DNA of 64,000 bases from Streptomyces xinghaiensis S187 (GTDB lineage Bacteria > Actinomycetota > Actinomycetes > Streptomycetales > Streptomycetaceae). The position numbers were made by a program, and so were the translations under genes. Of this stretch, positions 26,976 to 35,895 are shown piece after piece (position 1 is the first letter of the stretch; each line of letters starts with the position of its first letter). The notes beneath the pieces were generated by a model, which saw nothing but the letters and a program-made list of their open reading frames with translations, was not told the origin of the DNA and searched no databases. The stretch spans positions 2,294,001 through 2,358,000 of the forward strand of contig NZ_CP023202.1 of NCBI RefSeq assembly GCF_000220705.2, given 5' to 3'.

Positions 26976-28312
26976 TGTCCCCCACACCGCTGATGACGGA
27001 CGGCGCCCCGGACACCGCGGCCCCCGCGAAGCCGGACCGCGCCACCCCGCGCTCCCCCACGCTCGCCGTTCTCCGCACGGAGAGCCTGCGCGGCATCGCG
27101 CCGTGGACCTTCGCCGTCTGCCTCGCGGCCCTGCTGATCGCCGTGTTCGGCGGACACGACCGGTACCGGGCGGACTGGTCGGCCATGGCGCAGCTGCTGC
27201 GCACACTGCACATCCTGCTGGGCCCGTTGGTGGCGGGCGCCGCCTGCTGGGAGGCCGGGCGGGAGCGGCGCCGGCACACGGCCGAGTGGGCTGGCGCGAC
27301 ACCCCGGCCGACGCTGCACCGGCTGACCGCCGGTCTGCTCCCGGTGTGGCTGGCGGCCGTGGCCGCCTATCTCGTCACTTGGGTCATCATGACCGCGCTC
27401 ACCTGGCCGAACGCCTCCACGTACGGGCATCCGCAGCTCGGCCCCGTGATCGCGGACCTGGCCGCGGTGGCGGCCTTCGCCGCGGGCGGGCACCTCCTCG
27501 GCCGGTACGTCCCGTGGTGGTCCATGGCCCCCTTGGTCGCGGTGGCCGGCTACGCCGTTCTCAGCCTGTGGAACGTACCGGCGAGCAGCGGCGTCGCGCA
27601 GCTGCTGCCGGCCTCGTTCGACCCCCGGGAGGGCCACGCGCTCGCCGGGTGGGCGAACGCGGCGCACACGGCCTGGTTCGCCGGGCTGGCCGCGGCCATG
27701 CTGCTGGCCGCCGGAGCGCGCCGGAAGTGGCTGGTGGCGCTGCCGCTGGCGGTGGCGGTCGCCGGGGCGGTGCCCCTGCTCCAGCAGCCCGGCAAGGTGT
27801 GGGTGTACGACCGGGCCGCCGTGGAGCTCGTCTGCGAGGGGGAGCGCCCACAGATCTGTATGCGCCGGGCGCACGAGGGCATGCGCGAGCGGGTGGCCGG
27901 CCCTGTCCGCTGGGCGTACGGCCTGACCGCGGGGGCACCGGGCGCGCCCGCACGGTTCGAGGAGAGAGCGCCGGGCGGCCGCCCCTCCGCGGGTCCGGAA
28001 GCCGTGGAGATCCGCATCGTCCACCGCGGCGCCCTCGGGAGCGACCGGCGGCTCGACTACTTCCAGCGCGACGCCATCCTCCAGTCCCTGCTCTCCTGGG
28101 ACTGCCGGAGCGAGGGCACCCGCCCCGAGTGGGGCCACGAGGTGCTGCTGTGGGCGCACGGCCAGTGGCCCGGCGCCATGGACGACCGCCTGCTCGACAC
28201 CCCCGTGGTGCAGGCCCTGGACGCGATGAGCCGCGCGGAACGCGCGGCCTGGTTCGCCGACTGGTTCGCCGCCGCCCGGGCCTGCGACCCGGACCGGGTC
28301 ACCCGGCCGTAG
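26975..28312 (+). CDS. ABC transporter permease-like membrane protein with long soluble C-terminal part
   Basis: The protein has 445 residues from the ATG at 26975. About six hydrophobic segments fill residues 40-280 (WTFAVCLAALLIAVFGG, ILLGPLVAGAACW, LLPVWLAAVAAYLVTWVIMTAL, IADLAAVAAFAAGGHLLG, WFAGLAAAMLLAAGA, LVALPLAVAVAGAVPLL). A ~160-residue soluble C-terminus follows with four Cys (VELVCEGERPQICMRR, SWDCRSEG, RACDPDR). This ABC-2-like permease layout with a large, possibly extracytoplasmic, domain could act as the sensor for the operon. I know no named family for the C-terminal part. It is last in the sigma/anti-sigma/ABC operon. Confidence 0.8.
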   Translation: MSPTPLMTDGAPDTAAPAKPDRATPRSPTLAVLRTESLRGIAPWTFAVCLAALLIAVFGGHDRYRADWSAMAQLLRTLHILLGPLVAGAACWEAGRERRRHTAEWAGATPRPTLHRLTAGLLPVWLAAVAAYLVTWVIMTALTWPNASTYGHPQLGPVIADLAAVAAFAAGGHLLGRYVPWWSMAPLVAVAGYAVLSLWNVPASSGVAQLLPASFDPREGHALAGWANAAHTAWFAGLAAAMLLAAGARRKWLVALPLAVAVAGAVPLLQQPGKVWVYDRAAVELVCEGERPQICMRRAHEGMRERVAGPVRWAYGLTAGAPGAPARFEERAPGGRPSAGPEAVEIRIVHRGALGSDRRLDYFQRDAILQSLLSWDCRSEGTRPEWGHEVLLWAHGQWPGAMDDRLLDTPVVQALDAMSRAERAAWFADWFAAARACDPDRVTRP

Positions 28313-28464
28313 CGGCGGGGGAAAGTCCGGGCCGGCCGGCCGGGTGGATCACTACCCTGGGCGGCACCTCCCGCCGGCCCGCCGCGCCGCACGGGAAGCA
28401 TCGCCACCCGCCCGCCGCCCCGGCTTCCCGAACCGGGGCGCTCCGAGAAGGACCCGGTCCGCCC

Positions 28465-29241
28465 ATGCAGCCCGCACCGTCCCCGTCGTCGCCGTCCCCG
28501 TCGTCCCCGCCGCCGGCCGCGTCCCCGGGGCCGGACACGGTCGCGGTGCACGGGGACGACGGCCCGGACGGGGAGCCCGTGGTCGTCGAGCGGCGGAACG
28601 GCCCGTACGGCGAGGTGGTGCTGCGGCGGCGCGGCGGGCGGTACGAGATCATCGCCAACGGCTGCTTCCTCATGGACACCTCCGACGGCCGCTCCGAGCG
28701 GCTGCTCGTCGACGCGGCCCTGGCGGCGCTCCCCGCGGACCGGCCGCGCCCCTCCGTGCTGATCGGCGGTCTCGGTGTCGGTTTCTCGCTGGCCCGGGCC
28801 GCCGCCGAGCCGCGCTGGGGACGGATCGCGGTCGTGGAGCGGGAGGAGGCGGTGATCGGCTGGCACCGTTCCGGGCCGCTGGCCGCGGTGTCCGGCCCGG
28901 CGCTGGCCGACCCCCGGACGGAGATCGTCCACGCCGATCTCGTCCGCCACCTGAGCACCGCGCCGCGCGGGGAGACCTTCGACGCGCTCTGCCTGGACAT
29001 CGACAACGGCCCCGACTGGACCGTCACCGAGGGCAACGACAGCCTCTACACCCCGGACGGTCTGGCCGTCTGCCGGGCCCGGCTGACCCCGGGCGGCGTG
29101 CTCGCCGTCTGGTCCGCCCGGCCGTCCGCCGCTTTCGAACAGGCCTTGCGGAATGCCGGGTTCCTCAGGGTACGGACGGAAGAGATCCCGGTTGCCCGGG
29201 GCGTACCGGACGCCGTGCATCTCGCCGTCGGTCCTGCGTAG
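28465..29241 (+). CDS. Spermidine synthase-like methyltransferase-fold protein
   Basis: The protein has 258 residues from the ATG at 28465. A ~30-residue Ser/Pro leader precedes GPYGEVVLRRRGGRYEIIANGCFLMDTSDGRSERLLVD, then PSVLIGGLGVGFSLARAAA (nucleotide/SAM-binding glycine loop), IAVVEREEAVIGWHR and FDALCLDIDNGPDWTV. This matches the spermidine-synthase/polyamine aminopropyltransferase fold, but catalytic identity is not assured; many actinobacterial members have no known polyamine role. It stands alone between the ABC operon and the two-component pair. Confidence 0.78.
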   Translation: MQPAPSPSSPSPSSPPPAASPGPDTVAVHGDDGPDGEPVVVERRNGPYGEVVLRRRGGRYEIIANGCFLMDTSDGRSERLLVDAALAALPADRPRPSVLIGGLGVGFSLARAAAEPRWGRIAVVEREEAVIGWHRSGPLAAVSGPALADPRTEIVHADLVRHLSTAPRGETFDALCLDIDNGPDWTVTEGNDSLYTPDGLAVCRARLTPGGVLAVWSARPSAAFEQALRNAGFLRVRTEEIPVARGVPDAVHLAVGPA

Positions 29242-29333
29242 CCGCGCCCCTCGCCCTGCCTTTACGCTGCTAGCCAGCACGCGCCGCGGCAGACACGGGG
29301 CACCAGGCACGGGGACAGCAGGGGCAGACCGAA

Positions 29334-30083
29334 ATGGACCAGATACAGAACGGCGCGGGCGGCACCGCGGGCGCCACCACCGGCAACCAGCGCCGGGTCC
29401 TCGTCGTCGAGGACGACACGACCATCCTGGACGCGATCTCCGTGCGGCTGCGCGCCGAGGGCTTCCAGGTACAGACCGCGCACGACGGGCCCTCCGCCGT
29501 GGAGACCGCGCAGACGTGGCAGCCCGACCTGCTCGTCCTCGACGTCATGCTGCCGGGCTTCGACGGGCTGGAGGTCTGCCGCCGGGTCCAGGCACAGCGC
29601 CCGGTGCCGGTGCTGATGCTGACCGCGCGCGACGACGAGACCGACATGCTCGTGGGCCTCGGCGTCGGCGCCGACGACTACATGACCAAACCCTTCTCGA
29701 TGCGCGAACTGGCGGCCCGGGTGCACGTCCTGCTGCGCCGCGTGGAGCGGGCCTCGCTCGCCGCGCACACCCCGCGCAGCGGCATCCTCCGCCTCGGTGA
29801 GCTGGAGATCGACAATGCGCAGCGGCGGGTGCGGGTGCACGGCGAGGACGTCCATCTCACCCCGACCGAGTTCGACCTGCTCGTCTGCCTGGCCGCCACC
29901 CCCCGCGCCGTGCTCTCCCGGGAGCAGCTGCTGGCCGAGGTCTGGGACTGGGCGGACGCCTCCGGCACCCGCACCGTCGACAGCCACATCAAGGCGCTGC
30001 GCCGGAAGATCGGCGCCGAGCGGATCCGCACGGTCCACGGCGTCGGCTACGCGCTCGAGACCCCGGCCGCACCCGCACCGTGA
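29334..30083 (+). CDS. OmpR/PhoB-family response regulator
   Basis: The protein has 249 residues. The receiver domain has acidic VVEDD at 24-28, phospho-acceptor Asp70 in LLVLDVMLPGFDGLEV and Lys119 in GADDYMTKPFSMREL. The C-terminal winged helix (IDNAQRRVRVHGEDVHLTPTEFDLL..., TVDSHIKALRRKIGAERIRTVHGVGYALE) is OmpR type. A 20-residue Gly/Thr leader precedes the receiver. Its stop overlaps the kinase start (GTGA). From memory this pair corresponds in position to the two-component genes beside kgd in S. coelicolor. The stimulus is unknown. Confidence 0.95.
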   Translation: MDQIQNGAGGTAGATTGNQRRVLVVEDDTTILDAISVRLRAEGFQVQTAHDGPSAVETAQTWQPDLLVLDVMLPGFDGLEVCRRVQAQRPVPVLMLTARDDETDMLVGLGVGADDYMTKPFSMRELAARVHVLLRRVERASLAAHTPRSGILRLGELEIDNAQRRVRVHGEDVHLTPTEFDLLVCLAATPRAVLSREQLLAEVWDWADASGTRTVDSHIKALRRKIGAERIRTVHGVGYALETPAAPAP

Positions 30084-31204
30084 TCAGCCGCCCGCCCGGG
30101 CCGGCGAAGCCCGGCCTGTGGGCGCGCTTCTGGGAGAGCCTGCGCCCGCTGGACCCGTACCGTTCGGTGAAGGCGGCGCTCGGCGCGCTGGTGATCAGCT
30201 CGGTGACGATCACCACGCTGCTGGTGGTGATGGCCCTGAACACGGCCACCGAGCTGCGCATCGTCACGATCTTCTCGATCATCGCCACCATGCTGATCAC
30301 CCAGTTCGTGGCGCACGGGCTGACCGCCCCGCTGGACGAGATGAAGACCGTCGCCCGCGCCATGGCCAACGGTGACTACAGCCGCCGGGTCCGCGAGCAC
30401 CGCCGCGACGAACTGGGCGAGCTGGCGCGGACGTTCAACCACATGGCGGCCGATCTGGAGGCCGTGGACCGGCACCGCAAGGAGCTGGTGGCCAATGTCT
30501 CGCACGAGCTGCGCACCCCCATCGCGGGGCTGCGGGCGGTGCTGGAGAACGTCGTCGACGGGGTCTCGGAGGCCGATCCGGAGACCATGCGGATGGCCCT
30601 GGGGCAGACCGAGCGGCTCGGCCGGCTGGTGGAGACGCTGCTCGACCTCTCGCGCATCGACAACGGCGTGGTCCCGCTGCACGCCCGGCGCTTCGAGGTC
30701 TGGCCGTATCTCTCCGGGATCATCAAGGAGGCCGGCATCGCCAACGCGGCGCGCGGCCGGGCCGCCACCACGGGCCTGCCGGGCCGGGCGGACGTCCATC
30801 TCCATCTGGACGTCTCACCGCCGGAGCTGACCGGGTACGCGGACGCCGAGCGGCTGCACCAGGTGGTGGCCAACCTCGTCGACAACGCGATCAAGCACAG
30901 CCCTCCGCAGGGCCGGGTGACGCTGCGCGCGCGCCACGGCGAGGAGCCGGGGAGCGTGGTGCTGGAGGTGCTGGACGAGGGGCCCGGCATCCCGGAGCCG
31001 GAGCGGGCCCGGATCTTCGAGCGCTTCAACCGCGGCCGCGTCTCGACCCCGCACGGCCCCGGCAGCGACGGCGGCACGGGGCTCGGGCTGGCCATCGCCC
31101 GCTGGGCGGTGGATCTCCACGGCGGCTCGATCGGTGTGGCCGAGTCGCCGCGCGGCTGCCGCATAAAGGTCACTCTCCCGGGCAGCCGTCAAGGGCAGGG
31201 TTGA
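30080..31204 (+). CDS. Sensor histidine kinase partner of the OmpR-type regulator
   Basis: The protein has 374 residues from the GTG at 30080, overlapping the regulator stop. Two membrane helices (about residues 33-52 and 60-78) are separated by only ~8 residues, so there is almost no extracytoplasmic sensor; it likely senses within the membrane. A HAMP domain (LTAPLDEMKTVARAMANGDY) is followed by the H box NVSHELRTPIAGL with His142, the N box LVDNAIKHSPPQG, and G boxes DEGPGIPE and GTGLGLAIARWAVDLHGG. The architecture is complete. Confidence 0.95.
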   Translation: MISRPPGPAKPGLWARFWESLRPLDPYRSVKAALGALVISSVTITTLLVVMALNTATELRIVTIFSIIATMLITQFVAHGLTAPLDEMKTVARAMANGDYSRRVREHRRDELGELARTFNHMAADLEAVDRHRKELVANVSHELRTPIAGLRAVLENVVDGVSEADPETMRMALGQTERLGRLVETLLDLSRIDNGVVPLHARRFEVWPYLSGIIKEAGIANAARGRAATTGLPGRADVHLHLDVSPPELTGYADAERLHQVVANLVDNAIKHSPPQGRVTLRARHGEEPGSVVLEVLDEGPGIPEPERARIFERFNRGRVSTPHGPGSDGGTGLGLAIARWAVDLHGGSIGVAESPRGCRIKVTLPGSRQGQG

Positions 31205-31500
31205 CGTAGGGTGCGGAAGCGGAAGCGCCCGTTCGGATGGGATGCCCACGGCATCCCGGCCCGCGGCGCGCGGCCGGAGGTCGCGGCAGCGGGAGGCCGT
31301 CGCCGCCCGGCGGCGATCCCCGGGATCCCGCACCGACGCGAAACCTGGGGATTTTCCCGCCGCGCGCTGCCCCGAAACCAGTCGGTCAGTGTGACTTGCG
31401 CGACGACTGACCAGCCCGGCCTGCACCGGACGCGGTAAGAGGCGTAGCCTTTATTTCCGCTGTCCACCACCTTAGGAAGCGGAAGAGGGCGGTAGCCGCC

Positions 31501-34500
31501 GTGTCGCCACAGTCCCCCAACACTTCGAGCGTCTCGACCGACCGGGACGGACGGGGTAACAACCCCGCAGCCGCCTTCGGTCCCAATGAGTGGCTCGTCG
31601 ACGAGATCTACCAGCAGTACCTCCAGGACCCGAACTCGGTCGACCGAGCCTGGTGGGACTTCTTCGCCGACTACAAGCCGGGAGCCGACACCGGGTCGGC
31701 AGCGGCCGCCCCGGCCAGGCCCGCCCCGGCAGCGAACGGCGAGGCGGCATCCGCGCCGCCGGCCGCACCCGCACCGGCCCGGGCCGCCGCGCCCGCGGCG
31801 CAGCCGAAGCCGGCCGCCGAGCCCGCCGGGCAGAAGCCCGCCGAGCGGAAGCCGGCGCCCGCCCCCGCGGCGAAGGCCCCGGCCGAGCCGGCGGCCAAGC
31901 CCGCCGAGGCGCCCGCGAAGAAGGCACCGGCCAAGGCCGCGGCCGAACCCGCGGCGCCCGCCGAGGGGCCGGAGTACGTCACGCTGCGCGGCCCGTCGGC
32001 CGCCGTGGCGAAGAACATGAACGCCTCGCTGGAACTGCCGACGGCCACCTCCGTCCGCGCGGTCCCGGTGAAGCTGCTGTTCGACAACCGCATCGTCATC
32101 AACAACCACCTGAAGCGGGCCCGGGGCGGGAAGGTCTCCTTCACGCACCTCATCGGCTACGCCATGGTGCAGGCGCTCAAGGCCATGCCCTCGATGAACT
32201 ACTCGTTCACCGAGCGGGACGGCAAGCCGACGCTGGTCAAGCCCGACCACGTCAACCTGGGCCTGGCCATCGACCTGGTGAAGCCGAACGGCGACCGCCA
32301 GCTCGTCGTCGCGGCGATCAAGAAGGCCGAGACGCTCAGCTTCTTCGAGTTCTGGCAGGCGTACGAGGACATCGTCCGCCGCGCCCGCGCGAACAAGCTG
32401 ACGATGGAGGACTTCACCGGCGTCACCGCCTCCCTCACCAACCCCGGCGGCATCGGCACCGTGCACTCCGTGCCGCGGCTGATGCCCGGTCAGGGCCTGA
32501 TCCTCGGTGTCGGCGCCATGGAGTACCCGGCGGAGTTCCAGGGCACCTCCCAGGACACGCTCAACAAGCTCGGCATCTCCAAGGTCATGACGCTCACGAG
32601 CACCTATGACCACCGCGTGATCCAGGGGGCCGCCTCCGGCGAGTTCCTGCGGATCATGAACCAGCTGCTGCTCGGCGAGAACGACTTCTACGACGAGGTC
32701 TTCAAGTCGCTGCGCATCCCCTACGAGCCGGTCCGCTGGCTCCGCGACATCGACGTCTCGCACGACGACGACGTCACCAAGGCGGCCCGGGTCTTCGACC
32801 TGATCCACGCCTACCGGGTGCGCGGCCACGTCATGGCCGACACCGACCCGCTGGAGTACATGCAGCGCAAGCACCCCGACCTGGACATCATCGAGCACGG
32901 CCTCACCCTGTGGGACCTGGAGCGCGAGTTCGCCGTCGGCGGCTTCGCGGGCCGCTCGATGATGAAGCTCCGCGACATCCTCGGCGTGCTCCGGGACTCG
33001 TACTGCCGCACCACCGGCATCGAGTTCATGCACATCCAGGATCCCAAGGAGCGCAAGTGGATCCAGGACCGCGTGGAGCGCGGCCACGACCACCCGGAAC
33101 GCGAGGAGCAGCTGCGCATCCTGCGCCGGCTCAACGCCGCCGAGGCGTTCGAGACGTTCCTGCAGACCAAGTACGTTGGCCAGAAGCGCTTCTCGCTGGA
33201 GGGCGGCGAGTCCGTCATCCCGCTGCTGGACGCGGTGCTCGACTCGGCCGCCGAGTCGCGGCTGGACGAGGTCGTCATCGGCATGGCCCACCGCGGCCGG
33301 CTGAACGTCCTGGCCAACATCGTCGGCAAGTCCTACGCGCAGATCTTCCGGGAGTTCGAGGGCAACCTCGACCCGAAGTCGATGCACGGCTCCGGCGACG
33401 TGAAGTACCACCTGGGCGCCGAGGGCACCTTCACCGGCCTGGACGGTGAGCAGATCAAGGTCTCGCTCGCCGCCAACCCCTCGCACCTGGAGGCCGTCGA
33501 CCCGATCGTCGAGGGCATCGCCCGCGCCAAGCAGGACATCATCGGCAAGGGCGGCACGGACTTCACCGTCCTCCCCGTCCAGCTCCACGGCGACGCGGCC
33601 TTCGCCGGCCAGGGCGTCGTGGCGGAGACGCTCAACATGTCCCAGCTGCGGGGCTACCGCACCGGCGGCACCCTGCACATCGTCATCAACAACCAGGTCG
33701 GCTTCACCGCCGCGCCGGAGTCGGCCCGCTCCTCCATGTACGCCACCGACGTGGCCCGCATGATCGAGGCGCCGATCTTCCATGTGAACGGTGACGACCC
33801 GGAGGCCGTGGTCCGCGTCGCGCGGCTCGCCTTCGAGTTCCGCCAGGCGTTCAACAAGGACGTCGTGATCGACCTGATCTGCTACCGGCGCCGCGGCCAC
33901 AACGAGTCCGACAACCCGGGCTTCACCCAGCCGCTGATGTACGACCTGATCGACAAGAAGCGCTCGGTGCGCAAGCTCTACACCGAGTCGCTGATCGGCC
34001 GGGGCGACATCACCGTCGAGGAGGCCGAGCAGGCGCTCCAGGACTACCAGGGCCAGCTGGAGAAGGTCTTCACCGAGGTCCGCGACGCCACCGCGGCGCC
34101 GATGGCCCCCGAGGTCCCGGAGCCGCAGGCCGAGTTCCCGGTGAAGGTCGACACCGCGATCTCCTACGAGGTCGTCAAGCGCATCGCCGAGTCGCAGACC
34201 AACATCCCCGACCGGATCACCGTCCACCCGCGGCTGATGCCGCAGCTCCAGCGCCGCGCGGCGCAGGTCGAGGACGGCACGATCGACTGGGGCATGGGCG
34301 AGACCCTGGCCATCGGCTCGCTGCTCATGGAGGGCACCCCGGTCCGCCTCGCGGGCCAGGACTCCCGCCGCGGCACCTTCGGCCAGCGGCACGCGGTCCT
34401 CGTCGACCGGGAGACCGGCGACGACTACACCCCGCTGCTGTACCTGTCGGAGGACCAGGCCCGCTACAACGTCTACGACTCACTGCTCAGCGAGTACGCG

Positions 34501-35331
34501 GCGATGGGCTTCGAGTACGGCTACTCGCTGGCCCGCCCGGACGCCCTGGTGATGTGGGAGGCGCAGTTCGGCGACTTCGTCAACGGCGCGCAGACCATCG
34601 TGGACGAGTTCATCTCCTCCGCCGAGCAGAAGTGGGGCCAGACCTCCGGCGTCACCCTGCTGCTGCCGCACGGCTACGAGGGCCAGGGCCCGGACCACTC
34701 CTCGGCCCGGATCGAGCGCTTCCTCCAGCTCTGCGCGCAGAACAGCATGACGGTCGCCATGCCCACCCTGCCGTCGAACTACTTCCACCTGCTGCGCTGG
34801 CAGGTGCACAACCCGCACCACAAGCCGCTGATCGTCTTCACCCCGAAGTCGATGCTCCGGCTGAAGGCGGCGGCGTCGAAGGCCGAGGAGTTCACCACCG
34901 GCGGCTTCCGCCCGGTGATCGGCGACGACACGGTGGACGCGGCGGCCGTCCGCAAGGTCGTCTTCTGCTCCGGCAAGGTCTACTACGACCTGCTCGCCGA
35001 GCGGGAGAAGCGCGGTGCCCACGACACCGCCCTGGTCCGGCTGGAGCGGCTCTACCCGCTGCCCGGCAAGGAGCTCCAGGCGGAGATCTCCCGCTACACC
35101 AGCACCGAGAAGTACATCTGGGCGCAGGAGGAGCCGGCGAACCAGGGCGCATGGCCCTTCATCGCCCTCAACCTGATCGACCACCTGGACCTCTCGGTCG
35201 GCGCGGGCCTCCCGCCCGCCGAGCGGCTGCGCCGGATCTCCCGGCCGCACTCCTCCTCCCCGGCGGTCGGCTCGGCCAAGCGCCACCAGGCGGAGCAGCA
35301 GCAGCTCGTCAACGAGGTGTTCGACGCCTGA
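31501..35331 (+). CDS. kgd: Multifunctional 2-oxoglutarate decarboxylase/dehydrogenase E1 (Kgd/SucA-type)
   Basis: The protein has 1,276 residues from the GTG at 31501. The N-terminal E1 tail NEWLVDEIYQQYLQDPNSVDRAWWDFFADY is followed by an Ala/Pro/Lys-rich linker (about residues 65-155). A dihydrolipoamide-succinyltransferase-like catalytic domain follows, with TSTYDHRVIQGAASGEFL near residue 367 (catalytic His). Then comes the ThDP-dependent E1 core (RLNVLANIVGKSYAQIF, VAETLNMSQLRGYRTGGTLH, GDDPEAVVRVARLAFEFR, HGYEGQGPDHSSARIERFL). This E2-E1 fusion without a lipoyl domain is the actinobacterial Kgd, a TCA-cycle enzyme acting with separate E2 and E3. A strong hairpin follows the stop. Confidence 0.97.
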   Translation: MSPQSPNTSSVSTDRDGRGNNPAAAFGPNEWLVDEIYQQYLQDPNSVDRAWWDFFADYKPGADTGSAAAAPARPAPAANGEAASAPPAAPAPARAAAPAAQPKPAAEPAGQKPAERKPAPAPAAKAPAEPAAKPAEAPAKKAPAKAAAEPAAPAEGPEYVTLRGPSAAVAKNMNASLELPTATSVRAVPVKLLFDNRIVINNHLKRARGGKVSFTHLIGYAMVQALKAMPSMNYSFTERDGKPTLVKPDHVNLGLAIDLVKPNGDRQLVVAAIKKAETLSFFEFWQAYEDIVRRARANKLTMEDFTGVTASLTNPGGIGTVHSVPRLMPGQGLILGVGAMEYPAEFQGTSQDTLNKLGISKVMTLTSTYDHRVIQGAASGEFLRIMNQLLLGENDFYDEVFKSLRIPYEPVRWLRDIDVSHDDDVTKAARVFDLIHAYRVRGHVMADTDPLEYMQRKHPDLDIIEHGLTLWDLEREFAVGGFAGRSMMKLRDILGVLRDSYCRTTGIEFMHIQDPKERKWIQDRVERGHDHPEREEQLRILRRLNAAEAFETFLQTKYVGQKRFSLEGGESVIPLLDAVLDSAAESRLDEVVIGMAHRGRLNVLANIVGKSYAQIFREFEGNLDPKSMHGSGDVKYHLGAEGTFTGLDGEQIKVSLAANPSHLEAVDPIVEGIARAKQDIIGKGGTDFTVLPVQLHGDAAFAGQGVVAETLNMSQLRGYRTGGTLHIVINNQVGFTAAPESARSSMYATDVARMIEAPIFHVNGDDPEAVVRVARLAFEFRQAFNKDVVIDLICYRRRGHNESDNPGFTQPLMYDLIDKKRSVRKLYTESLIGRGDITVEEAEQALQDYQGQLEKVFTEVRDATAAPMAPEVPEPQAEFPVKVDTAISYEVVKRIAESQTNIPDRITVHPRLMPQLQRRAAQVEDGTIDWGMGETLAIGSLLMEGTPVRLAGQDSRRGTFGQRHAVLVDRETGDDYTPLLYLSEDQARYNVYDSLLSEYAAMGFEYGYSLARPDALVMWEAQFGDFVNGAQTIVDEFISSAEQKWGQTSGVTLLLPHGYEGQGPDHSSARIERFLQLCAQNSMTVAMPTLPSNYFHLLRWQVHNPHHKPLIVFTPKSMLRLKAAASKAEEFTTGGFRPVIGDDTVDAAAVRKVVFCSGKVYYDLLAEREKRGAHDTALVRLERLYPLPGKELQAEISRYTSTEKYIWAQEEPANQGAWPFIALNLIDHLDLSVGAGLPPAERLRRISRPHSSSPAVGSAKRHQAEQQQLVNEVFDA

Positions 35332-35377
35332 TCCGGCACCTGTCCGGCACCTGTCCTCCGGACACGGCAGCACGGCG

Positions 35378-35420
35378 AACGGGCCGGGCCCCCACCCCCG
35401 CGGTGGGGGCCCGGCCCGTT
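35378..35420. terminator. Strong hairpin terminator after kgd
   Basis: A perfect ~19-bp stem runs from 35378-35396 (AACGGGCCGGGCCCCCACC) to 35402-35420, with a 5-base loop and T residues at the end. It begins 47 bp after the kgd stop. Confidence 0.85.
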
Positions 35421-35539
35421 CCGCGCCGGTGCCCCGGCCGCCGCACCGCCCGGGCTTCCCGGGGCCGCGGAGGGCCCTCCTCCGGACGGGAATATCCTGA
35501 CCCCGCCCCATCCCACCGATCGTCCTGGCGGAGCGCACG

Positions 35540-35719
35540 TTGTATTTCACCGACCGCGGTATCGAGGAGCTGGAGAACCGGCGCGGCGAGGAGGAGGTCC
35601 CGCTGTCCTGGGTGGCCGAGCGGCTCCGGGAGTTCGTCGACCTCAACCCGGACTTCGAGGTGCCGGTGGACCGCCTGGCCACCTGGCTGGCCCGCCTCGA
35701 CGACGAGGACGACGAGTAG
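35540..35719 (+). CDS. Small acidic DUF6104-type protein with TTG start
   Basis: The protein has 59 residues from a TTG at 35540 and begins (M)YFTDRGIEELENRRGEEEV, then LNPDFEVPVDRLATWLARLDDEDDE. It is strongly acidic and helical. I recall the same small family in Streptomyces next to kgd as DUF6104, with the conserved N-terminus MYFTDRGIEEL. There is no ATG or GTG nearby in frame. GGCGGA about 7 bases upstream supports the TTG. The function is unknown. The kgd terminator sits between the genes, so it has its own promoter. Confidence 0.75.
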   Translation: MYFTDRGIEELENRRGEEEVPLSWVAERLREFVDLNPDFEVPVDRLATWLARLDDEDDE

Positions 35720-35803
35720 CCGCTACGGCGACCGGCCGGCTCAACCCCGCACGCACTCGCTGCGTGCCGTGCCGGGCCGGGCCGCACCGGCCGGCCTCGC
35801 CTG

Positions 35804-35855
35804 TTGACTTCCCCCATCCGCGATATATCGTGTCTTCCGGTAGACGCGATATGTT
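35804..35855 (+). promoter_or_regulatory. Promoter/operator of the DUF4097-PadR operon
   Basis: TTGACT at 35804-35809 and TATCGT at 35826-35831 (16-bp spacer) make a plausible -35/-10 pair. Overlapping it is the AT-rich palindrome CGATATATCG (35821-35830), and 25 bp further is a second GCGATAT (35846-35852). Such TATCGCGATA-like repeats stand out in this GC-rich DNA and suit an autoregulating PadR dimer. Confidence 0.55.
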
Positions 35856-35895
35856 GCGTGCTGCCGTCCGCCCGGAGGAAGGTCAGGTCAGGCCC

